Source: an uncultured Clostridia bacterium (GTDB lineage: Bacteria > Bacillota > Clostridia > Christensenellales > UBA1242). Taken from it: a stretch of 34,062 nucleotides of DNA. The stretch's first letter is position 1, and each line of letters begins with the position of its first letter. A program made the position numbers and the translations under genes. The stretch spans positions 1 to 34,062 of the forward strand of contig CAMVKM010000006.1 of NCBI GenBank assembly GCA_947168085.1, written 5' to 3'. This document shows, piece by piece, positions 9,211 through 16,668 of the stretch. Below the pieces are notes generated by a model. It had not been told where the DNA came from and searched no databases. It saw only the letters and a list, made by a program, of their open reading frames with translations.

Positions 9211-9765
9211 TTAAGCACCTTCAGTAAAATTTAATGTGGCATCACTTATTGGAAGTCCGCTGTAGTTGGCGTCAGTGAGTGTAAAACTTTGTGTTGCTAT
9301 GGCTGTGTTTTGAACATATTCTGTTTGGGTTTGGCTGGTCATTGAAACACTAATCACTCCAACATAGGGGTTGTGGGTTTCGTCAGTTGAAAGTTGTTTA
9401 AAATAAAGTGTGTAGGGTGTTGCTACATCTCCATAAGGCACATTATCAAAAACGGCATCTCCGTTTGATGATATGGTTACAGCAGTGCCATATTCTTCAG
9501 TGCCTGTTTGGTCTGTCATAATCAAACTTCCAGAAATTACCGGTGTTCCGCCTTGAGCGCCAGTTTCATTTACGTTAAAAGTAAGGGTTCCACTTGCACT
9601 GAGAGTAAAAGTTTCTGTTCCAGCACTTGTTGTTGCAGAAAAAGTTGTTGGGCTTAAACTTGTAAGGTCGTAGCCTGGAGCACTTGTGGCCGAAACAGTA
9701 TAGGTTCCGGCTTTCATTTCGGTAGAGCCTTGACCATTTGTGATTGTAACATTATATTCAGACAT
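9211..9765 (-). CDS. Ser/Thr-rich beta-sandwich (Cna-B/SpaA-like) protein without an obvious signal peptide
   Basis: GTYTVSATSAPGYDLTS..., VTISSNGDAVFDNVPYG..PYTLYF Cna-B-like strands; very low Lys/Cys; SD AAGGAG upstream. Confidence 0.6.
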   Translation of the reverse strand: MSEYNVTITNGQGSTEMKAGTYTVSATSAPGYDLTSLSPTTFSATTSAGTETFTLSASGTLTFNVNETGAQGGTPVISGSLIMTDQTGTEEYGTAVTISSNGDAVFDNVPYGDVATPYTLYFKQLSTDETHNPYVGVISVSMTSQTQTEYVQNTAIATQSFTLTDANYSGLPISDATLNFTEGA

Positions 9766-9872
9766 AATTTTAATTCTCCTTTTGTGACTTAAAAGTCATC
9801 ACAGCACATTATGATTTTGTTTTTTAAAATGTGCTAAAACTTAAAACTTTTTTGTTTGCACAAAAAAGAGTA

Positions 9873-9901
9873 TTGCAAAAATTGCGGTTTTGTGTTATAA
9901 T
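9873..9901 (+). promoter_or_regulatory. Sigma-A-type promoter
   Basis: TTGCAA (9873-9878), 17-nt spacer, TGTGTTATAAT extended -10 (TATAAT 9896-9901). Confidence 0.65.
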
Positions 9902-9925
9902 AAAACAAGAAAAAAGGAAAGAATT

Positions 9926-10609
9926 ATGACACAACAAGAAAAAAGATATCAAGAATTTTTGGAAAGACGCGCAACACTCATTAAGTTTGGAATTAAAAAT
10001 GGTTTCATAAAGCCTTATGACAACACTTTAATTGAAAATCTAAGACAATTTAGTTATGGTGGAGTGCCTGTTTCAATTTTTATTTTAAGTGATGAACTTT
10101 GCAATGGAAATTGTTATGACAGCGCTGCATTAATCACTCTTGGTTTTGGTGAAGATGACTTTTGTTTGGTTAGAGCTGACATTAACAGTTTAAAACTCAA
10201 CACACAAAATGCTGACAAAGAAAAACATAATCATTGTTTTGCTGAGCGAACAACAAGTGATGGCAAAACTTTTGTTTATGACACAAGTTTGGGTGCTGTT
10301 TTTGAAAAAAGTTTGTATTATCAAATTGAAGAACCTGTTGTAACAAAAGTAAGCACAAAACAAGAAACACAAGAATTTTTAAGACAAGAGTTTTTAAATG
10401 ACCAAAATTTTGTTGCGAAAAAATTGGTTACACCAATTATGTTGCCAAGCATTGAAAAAATTGCAAAAAGGGCAAAAGGTGTTTACAAACAACAACTTTT
10501 TGAAGAAATTCAGCTTTTTAAGAAACAAATTGATTATCAAAAAGAAGAACAAAAATTTAAAGAAGAAGTTAAATCTCATGTTGAGCAATTTGGACAAACA
10601 AAATTCTAA
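9926..10609 (+). CDS. Hypothetical protein with possible Cys-His-Asp (transglutaminase/papain-like) site
   Basis: ATG 9926 after AAAAGGAAAG; ordered CNGNCYDSAAL ... HNHCFAER ... FVYDTSLGAVFE motifs. Confidence 0.5.
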   Translation: MTQQEKRYQEFLERRATLIKFGIKNGFIKPYDNTLIENLRQFSYGGVPVSIFILSDELCNGNCYDSAALITLGFGEDDFCLVRADINSLKLNTQNADKEKHNHCFAERTTSDGKTFVYDTSLGAVFEKSLYYQIEEPVVTKVSTKQETQEFLRQEFLNDQNFVAKKLVTPIMLPSIEKIAKRAKGVYKQQLFEEIQLFKKQIDYQKEEQKFKEEVKSHVEQFGQTKF

Positions 10610-10634
10610 AAACACGCAATTTGCGTGTTTTTTT
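10610..10634 (+). terminator. Rho-independent terminator
   Basis: AAACACGCAATTTGCGTGTTTTTTT. Confidence 0.8.
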
Positions 10635-10663
10635 GTGTAATTTCTTAATTTTTTTGCAAAAAA

Positions 10664-11225
10664 TTAAGCAAAAAGGCTTTTTGCTTTGTTTGGTTTTGTT
10701 GTTTGTTTGCTTCTGCCAACAACAAAATCAAAATCTTTTGTGGAATGTGTAACAGTTGTTCCAGCGCAAACAAAGGTGTTTTTTGCAAGAACAAGTGGCG
10801 CAACAAGATTAGAGTTGCACCCAACAAAAACATTATTGCCAAGCACGCAAGAATGTTTTTTTCTTCCATCAAAATTTGCAAACACAACGCCACAGCCAAT
10901 GTTGCAATTTTTTCCAACAATGCTGTCTCCAACATAGGCAAGGTGGCTGGCTTTTGTTCCTTCAAAAATGCATGAATTTTTTATTTCCACAAAATTTCCA
11001 ATTTTGCAATTTGATTTAATCAAACAATTTGGTCTAATATGGGCAAATGGCCCGAGGCTTATGCTATCTTTTAAAACAGAATTTTCATATTTAATTACTA
11101 CTTGTTCCATATTTAATTGTGCAGTTGTCTCCAACAACAGAGTTTTTAATCAAGCAGTTTCCAAAAAACTTTGTGTTTTTGCCAATTTTACACTTTCCAA
11201 CAAAACAAACATTTTTGATTTTCAA
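10664..11225 (-). pseudogene. Orphan GlmU-type left-handed beta-helix (acetyltransferase) domain, interrupted by a 1-nt frameshift
   Basis: Frame A 11225..11091 (TTG start): KIKNVCFVGKCKIGKNTKFFGNCLIKNSVVGDNCTIKYGTSSN*; frame B from ~11096 to 10664: IKYENSVLKDSISLGPFAHIRPNC...FVEIKNSC..ASHLAYVGDS..CGVVFANFDGRKKHSCVLGNNVFVGCNSNLVAPL. Removing one A from AGTAATTAAA restores the hexapeptide register. Confidence 0.7.
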
Positions 11226-12046
11226 AACTCTTTCCTTTTAATTAGTTTTTTTAAAAATTTTTTAAATTCATTTGTGCTATCTTTTAAAAGTCCGGTTAAA
11301 ACATTGGCCTTTAAAAGCCCTAATGGCGAGCCAATGTCAAGGCGTGTTCCGTTTAAAAAAACTCCAAACAAATGATTTTTTTTAATTAATCCATCAAAGG
11401 CATCAGTTAAAAAAACTTCGCCACCATGCGTTTTTTTTAAATTTATGAAATCAAAAATTTCTGGCAAAAAAACCCCACCACCACTATAGCAAATGTTGCT
11501 AGGGCTTTTTTCTGGCTTTGGTTTTTCGTGGATTTCCAAAATTTTGTGGCCAATTGGTGTTTTTAGTGTTTTAACCATTCCATAGTTTTCACTTTGTGAA
11601 ATTTTAATTTTTTTTAGAGGAACAACATTTGAATTAGTTTTTTTAAACGCCAATAAAAGTGTTTTTGCAAAACTTTCATGAAGCAAAAGTTCATCAGGGT
11701 AAACAAGCAAAAATGGTTCATTTTTTACAAAATTTTTTGCTTTCAAAAGTGCAAATCCAGTGCCTTTTGGGTGTTGTTGCCTAACAAAATAAATGTTTAA
11801 TCCATCAAAACAATTTTGTTTTGTTGGGTTTAATTCTAAATTTAAATCAAAATAGTTTTCAAGGCATTCTTTGTTCCTGCCAAGAACAATCAAAATTTCA
11901 TTTATGCCATTTTGTTTTAGGTCTTCAATGCACCATTCAATTGCAGGTTTGTTAAAAATCATCATCATTTCTTTTGGAATGGTTTTTGTGATGGGCAGCA
12001 GCCTTGTTCCAAGTCCGCCACACAAAATAACAGCTTTTTTTATCAT
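11222..12046 (-). CDS. galU: UTP--glucose-1-phosphate uridylyltransferase-like nucleotidyltransferase
   Basis: MIKKAVILCGGLGTRLLPITKTIPKEMMMIFNKPAIEWCIEDLKQNGI: GalU-type nucleotide-binding and LPxTKxxPKEM motifs. Confidence 0.8.
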   Translation of the reverse strand: MIKKAVILCGGLGTRLLPITKTIPKEMMMIFNKPAIEWCIEDLKQNGINEILIVLGRNKECLENYFDLNLELNPTKQNCFDGLNIYFVRQQHPKGTGFALLKAKNFVKNEPFLLVYPDELLLHESFAKTLLLAFKKTNSNVVPLKKIKISQSENYGMVKTLKTPIGHKILEIHEKPKPEKSPSNICYSGGGVFLPEIFDFINLKKTHGGEVFLTDAFDGLIKKNHLFGVFLNGTRLDIGSPLGLLKANVLTGLLKDSTNEFKKFLKKLIKRKEF

Positions 12047-12396
12047 ATAAGATTTTATGAAAAAAACACAAAAAATGGAACATGGTTAATTATTTTAAAA
12101 CTCGAAAAAATTTTTCAAAAGAAAAAGAGCCTAAAAATTTTTGAATAAAATTAGTTTTAAAAAATGAAGCCAAAACTTGTTTTAGTGTGTTTTAACATTA
12201 AAAGTTTAAAGGACATTTTTTGTTTTGCAAAAAAAGTGCTCACAAAACCCCAAAAAACATGAAATTTTATGTAAAAAATATGTAATTTTTAGCTTTTTTC
12301 CTTGTTTTTTAATTCAAAGTAAATAATTTTGTGATTTTACTTGCTAAAAACAAAAATATATATTATAATGAAAACATGAAACAAAAGGAGAGTATT

Positions 12397-12963
12397 ATGA
12401 GAAGAAGTGTTACTTCACTTATCTGTGGACTTATTGGAAGTTTAATTTGTTTAGCTTGGGGCTTTATTGGAGCCGTTGCCGGAAACATTATCACAGGAGT
12501 CAGCGAAGGAGAAACCGGAACATTGTTTAGTGTTTTGGCTTGGTTTGGATTTTTCGGTGCAATTGTTGGAATTGTTGGTTCTGCGCTTTGTGTTAAAAAA
12601 GCAAAGCCAAGTGGGGCGATTTGTTTGAGCATCGCAACAATTTTGTGTGGTTCATTTCACATTTATTGTTTTGCAAAAATTGCAGCAATGGAAGCAGTTT
12701 GGATGACACTTATTGTGTTTACATTTTTGCCTGTTGTTTTGCTTATTGTTTCTACTGTTATGGCATTTTGTGCAAAAGAACAAAGTGATGACATCGAAGA
12801 ACAACAACCATTTGTAACACCACAACAACCAGTTAAAACCATTCAAGAAAAAACTTTAGAACAAGAGTTAACAGATCTTAAAGCAATGGTTGAAAAAGGA
12901 TTGCTTACAGAAGAAGAATTTGCAGAAGCAAAAAAAGCTGTTCTTGCAAAACATAACAAATAA
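12397..12963 (+). CDS. Four-TM membrane protein with C-terminal SHOCT domain
   Basis: SD AAAGGAG before ATG 12397; C-terminal LEQELTDLKAMVEKGLLTEEEFAEAKKAVLAK is a SHOCT motif. Confidence 0.75.
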   Translation: MRRSVTSLICGLIGSLICLAWGFIGAVAGNIITGVSEGETGTLFSVLAWFGFFGAIVGIVGSALCVKKAKPSGAICLSIATILCGSFHIYCFAKIAAMEAVWMTLIVFTFLPVVLLIVSTVMAFCAKEQSDDIEEQQPFVTPQQPVKTIQEKTLEQELTDLKAMVEKGLLTEEEFAEAKKAVLAKHNK

Positions 12964-12967
12964 AAAA

Positions 12968-12992
12968 GACTAGCAAAACGCTAGTTTTTTTG
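12968..12992 (+). terminator. Rho-independent terminator
   Basis: ACTAGCAAAACGCTAGTTTTTTTG. Confidence 0.75.
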
Positions 12993-13039
12993 TTTATAAT
13001 TAACTTGACAAAAGGCTAAAAATAAAACATAATTATGCT

Positions 13040-13648
13040 ATGAAAATTTTTAATTTATATGACTTTGATAAAACTATTTTAAGAAAAGATAGTTTGCTGA
13101 TGTTTTATTTTTTTAATATTAAAAAACGAATTTGGCTTTTTTGGCATGTTTTTGTTTTGGGTTTTGTAGCTCTTTTTTGCGCTTTAAAAATTATGAAATT
13201 TGAAAAGTTAAAGGAAACATTGCTTTTTCCTTTTAAGTTTTCAAAACAAAAACAAAAAGATTTGGAAACATTTGCTGTTTACGCTCAAAAATTTTGCAAT
13301 GAATTTTACTTAAATCAAAAAAGGGAAGATGATGTTGTGTGTTCAGCATCTCCAACTTTTTTGGTAAAGGCCATCATGAAAAAACTTAACAGCAAAGCAG
13401 TTGTTGTGGCATCAAACATTTCACTTGACACTTTAAAGTTTTTAAAAGGTGAAAAAAACTGCAAAGGTGCAAGAAAAATTGTTGCCCTTAAAAAATATTT
13501 TGGTGAAGATGAGCTCATTGCAGAAAATTCTTTTTCAGATAGTCTTAGTGATATGCCATTGTTTTTAATAGCAACAAAAAAAGCCTTTTTGGTAAAGAAA
13601 GGAAGGCTTGAACTTTTTATGGAAAACGGCGAAATCGTAAAAAAATAA
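13040..13648 (+). CDS. HAD-superfamily (subclass IB) phosphatase
   Basis: FDKTILRKDSL motif I (DxT variant), VVASN motif II, and NSFSDSLSDMPLF motif III. Confidence 0.75.
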   Translation: MKIFNLYDFDKTILRKDSLLMFYFFNIKKRIWLFWHVFVLGFVALFCALKIMKFEKLKETLLFPFKFSKQKQKDLETFAVYAQKFCNEFYLNQKREDDVVCSASPTFLVKAIMKKLNSKAVVVASNISLDTLKFLKGEKNCKGARKIVALKKYFGEDELIAENSFSDSLSDMPLFLIATKKAFLVKKGRLELFMENGEIVKK

Positions 13649-13694
13649 TTTAAAAATTAAAAAAATGTAACTTTGCAACAATTTTTTTGCAAAA

Positions 13695-13733
13695 CAAAAA
13701 AGAACTTTGTTTTAGTAAAGTTCTTTTTATTTA
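13695..13733. terminator. Terminator hairpin between convergent genes
   Basis: AAAAAAGAACTTTGTTTTAGTAAAGTTCTTTTT. Confidence 0.7.
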
Positions 13734-14332
13734 ACAACTTTTTTTTGCCAAGATGTTTTGCCACATTTTGGGCATTTCATAAATCTTGTTCTTCCCATAT
13801 GCATGGCAAAATAGGTTTGTTTTAATGTTGGAATGTGTTTTTCCTTGCAGTGCTTGCACACATAAAAACCTGCATCTTTTTCGATTATAAGACAAAAATG
13901 TATTCCAACAAAAAAACAAACACAGCCAAAAACAATAATTACAATTCTAGACCAAATTGGAAATGTTGTCAAACCGGCAAACAAAACAGAAATCAACAGG
14001 ATTAATGTTGAAAACAGACCTAAAACAACTTCAAGTGTGAGCAAAAACTTTGTGTTACGTTCTTGTTTTAAATTTAATTCAATCAAATTTTGCTCAGCTT
14101 GTGTTTTGTATTCTTTGTCGTTAATTTTTTTGCCGGACAAAAGTTCATTTGCCGAAATTTTTAAGATTTTGCAAAGTGGCAAAATCAAACTTGTGTCTGG
14201 AAAGCCATTTCCACATTCCCATTTTGAGATTGTTTTTTCACTAACTTCAAGTTTTTGGGCAAGTTCAATTTGTGTAAGTTTTTGTTCTTTTCGTTGCTCT
14301 TTTATGAATTTACCAATACTAATTAAATCCAT
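13727..14332 (-). CDS. XRE-family HTH regulator with TM segment and C-terminal zinc ribbon
   Basis: IGKFIKEQRKEQKLTQIELAQKLEVSEKTISKWECGNGFPD HTH; CKHC...CPKCGK zinc ribbon; SD AAGGAGG before ATG 14332. Confidence 0.85.
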   Translation of the reverse strand: MDLISIGKFIKEQRKEQKLTQIELAQKLEVSEKTISKWECGNGFPDTSLILPLCKILKISANELLSGKKINDKEYKTQAEQNLIELNLKQERNTKFLLTLEVVLGLFSTLILLISVLFAGLTTFPIWSRIVIIVFGCVCFFVGIHFCLIIEKDAGFYVCKHCKEKHIPTLKQTYFAMHMGRTRFMKCPKCGKTSWQKKVVK

Positions 14333-14472
14333 CTTATCCTCCTTAAACAACTTAATTATATCATAAAAAAATCAAAAAAAACTCCCACTAATCGTAGGAT
14401 TTTTCAGTTTTTTGTAATTTTTTTGTTTTCCAAAACAAAAAAATAACCAAATTGATTGCAATTTAGTTATTT

Positions 14473-14688
14473 TGGTGCCGAAGGTTGGGTTTTTGGGAGA
14501 TAAAAAAGTTGCCAGTGGCAAGTTTTTCGCAAAAACGGGATAAATCTATGATTTTTCCCCGGCGTGAGAGCTAAGCTTTGGCTTAGCGGTGCGAACCGCT
14601 TGCGGTGAGAGTCCAAAAAGTATTTTAAAAACTTTGAAAAAAGTTTTTATGCCGAAGGACACAAAAAAACACCAAAAAGGTGTTTTGT
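14473..14688 (-). repeat. Direct repeat unit A (216 bp) with tRNA-Leu 3'-end fragment, terminator hairpin and internal palindromes
   Basis: Near identical to 14689..14905; begins TGGTGCCGAAGG = reverse complement of tRNA-Leu 3' end plus CCA. Confidence 0.9.
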
Positions 14689-14905
14689 TGGTGCCGAAGG
14701 TTGGGTTTTTGTGAGATAAAAAAGTTGCCAGTGGCAAGTTTTTCGCAAAAACGGGATAAATTTATGATTTTTCCCCGGCGTGAGAGCTAAGCTTTGGCTT
14801 AGCGGTGCGAACCGCTTGCGGTGAGAGTCCAAAAAGTATTTTAAAAACTTTGAAAAAAGTTTTTATGCCGAAGGACACAAAAAAAACACCAAAAAGGTGT
14901 TTTGT
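14689..14905 (-). repeat. Direct repeat unit B (217 bp), adjacent to tRNA-Leu
   Basis: Near identical to 14473..14688 (a few substitutions plus a 1-nt poly-A length difference). Confidence 0.9.
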
Positions 14906-14993
14906 TGGTGCCGAAGGCCGGACTCGAACCGGCATGGAATTGCTTCCGGCAGATTTTGAGTCTGCTGCGTCTACCAATTTCGCCACTTCGGCA
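14906..14993 (-). tRNA. tRNA-Leu (CAA), CCA encoded
   Basis: TGCCGAAGTGGCGAAATTGGTAGACGCAGCAGACTCAAAATCTGCCGGAAGCAATTCCATGCCGGTTCGAGTCCGGCCTTCGGCACCA: class II tRNA, anticodon loop CTCAAAA. Confidence 0.95.
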
Positions 14994-15138
14994 AAAGTAT
15001 TTTGAAAAATACAGATTAAATTATAGCACAAAACTTTTTATTTTGCAACTACTTTTTAAAAAATTAATAAAAAACAAAAAAATTTCAAATTTTTTGTTCA
15101 TATTTTTGCAAAAAAAAGCTTGACACATGTTCTAGCAC

Positions 15139-15167
15139 TTTACAAACAGCTTAATTTGTGGTATAAT
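15139..15167 (+). promoter_or_regulatory. Sigma-A-type promoter
   Basis: TTTACA 15139-15144, 17-nt spacer, TATAAT 15162-15167 with upstream TGTGG. Confidence 0.6.
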
Positions 15168-15223
15168 ATAACCAAACAAAAACATAAAATATGTTGAATT
15201 TTGTTATTTTAAAGGAGAAATTT

Positions 15224-16570
15224 ATGGCCCCCATTATGCTTGGAGTTTTATCCTGGCAACTAAATGTAACCCTTAGTGTGGTTATTGTTCTTTTAATTTG
15301 TTTTTCTGCGTTTTTTAGTAGCACAGAAACAGCCTACACATCAGTTAGTTCGGTTAGAATGAAATACTATGCTGATCAAAACAAAAAAGGTGCAAGAAAG
15401 GCAATGTGGATTTGTGACCACTATGATCTTACACTTTCAACCATTTTGGTTGGAAACAACTTGGTAAACATTGCCGCAACAACTATTTGTGCATTTTTGT
15501 TTGCAAATGCAATTTTGGATCCAACTGTATCAAACATTGTAAACACTGTTGTTATGACGGTGGCACTTCTAATTTTTGGTGAAATAACACCAAAGACAAT
15601 TGCAAAACAAAATGCTGAAAAGTTTGCGCTTAAATGTGCTGGAACTATGTATGTTGTAATAAAAATTTTGTTTCCAATAACTTTTTTGTTCAACAAATTT
15701 CAGCAACTTTTGATGCGAAAAAACAAAAACAAAAAAGCACCGGCAGTAACAGAAAAAGAACTTGAAACCATTATTGACACAATGGAGGAAGAAGGCGTTA
15801 TTGACAGCAAAGATGCTGACCTTATTCAGGGTGTGTTGGATTTAGACCAAAAAATTGTTCGCAGCGCAATGACACACCGTGTTGATGTTACTGCAGTTGC
15901 AATTGATGACAGCATTGAAGACATCAAACAAACATTTTTAGAAACAAAATTTTCAAGATTACCGGTTTTTGAAGGAGACATGGATCATGTTGTTGGAATT
16001 TTGTCTGAAAAAGATTTTTTCTCAAGTCTTATGCAAGATGAAGTTGTGGATTTAAAAAAATTGATTGCTGCTCCAATGTTTGTTAACGAAAACATGAAAC
16101 TTGACGATTTGGTTAGAAAAATGCAAAGTGCCAAAAAGCACATTGCAATTGTTGTTGAAGAACATGGCGGCACAAGTGGAATTATCACTCTTGAAGATGC
16201 AATTGAAGAAGTTTTGGGTGAAATTTATGATGAACATGATGATGTTGAGGCTGAATCAAATCTTCAAAAAATTGAAAACAATACTTTTATTGCTGATGCT
16301 GAAATTGAGTTAGACGAACTTTTTGAAAAGTTGGGGCTTAACATAACAGAAAATCAATATTCTTCATTGGGTGCCTTTTTGTTTGCTTTAGCAGAAAGCA
16401 TTCCAAAACAAGGTCAAGTGTTAACCTACAAAACCACGGTTGAAAAAGTTGATGATGAGGCAAAATATCACACAATTGATGTTAATTTTGTTTTTAAACT
16501 CATAAAAGTTGAAAACAAACGAATTCGAGAAGTTGAAATAAAAGTGGAAGAAAAACCACGAGAAGAATAA
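15224..16570 (+). CDS. Hemolysin/CorC family protein (CNNM-CBS-CorC_HlyC)
   Basis: SD AAAGGAG; 'FFSSTETAYTSVS' DUF21/CNNM, CBS pair (SRLPVFEGDMDHVVGILSEKD; HIAIVVEEHGGTSGIITLEDAIEEVLGEIYDEHD), C-terminal CorC_HlyC. Confidence 0.9.
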   Translation: MAPIMLGVLSWQLNVTLSVVIVLLICFSAFFSSTETAYTSVSSVRMKYYADQNKKGARKAMWICDHYDLTLSTILVGNNLVNIAATTICAFLFANAILDPTVSNIVNTVVMTVALLIFGEITPKTIAKQNAEKFALKCAGTMYVVIKILFPITFLFNKFQQLLMRKNKNKKAPAVTEKELETIIDTMEEEGVIDSKDADLIQGVLDLDQKIVRSAMTHRVDVTAVAIDDSIEDIKQTFLETKFSRLPVFEGDMDHVVGILSEKDFFSSLMQDEVVDLKKLIAAPMFVNENMKLDDLVRKMQSAKKHIAIVVEEHGGTSGIITLEDAIEEVLGEIYDEHDDVEAESNLQKIENNTFIADAEIELDELFEKLGLNITENQYSSLGAFLFALAESIPKQGQVLTYKTTVEKVDDEAKYHTIDVNFVFKLIKVENKRIREVEIKVEEKPREE

Positions 16571-16604
16571 AAAGTTTTTTGATTTTTCAAAAAACTTTTT
16601 TTAT
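16570..16604 (+). terminator. Rho-independent terminator
   Basis: AAAAAGTTTTTTGATTTTTCAAAAAACTTTTTTT. Confidence 0.65.
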
Positions 16605-16668
16605 TTCAAAACTTATTGCACTTTTTTTAGATTTGTGTTAAAATATAGTTAAGAGAAGGAGAAAGATT

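Noticed and set aside
10645-10965. 106-aa hydrophobic minus-strand ORF
   Set aside because: Out-of-frame shadow of the GlmU-like beta-helix frame, which has clear hexapeptide motifs
14473-14917. CRISPR-like array
   Set aside because: Only two ~217-bp units plus a 12-nt tail, no short repeats with unique spacers, no cas genes
14546-15031. Minus-strand ORFs (63, 61 and 89 aa) across the repeats and tRNA
   Set aside because: They read through tRNA-Leu and the structured repeats (GSNSMPVRVRPSAPTK is translated tRNA); not proteins
14805-15123. Plus-strand ORFs of 66 and 73 aa over the tRNA (EGRTRTGMELLPADFESAAS)
   Set aside because: Translation of the tRNA antisense strand, a common annotation artefact
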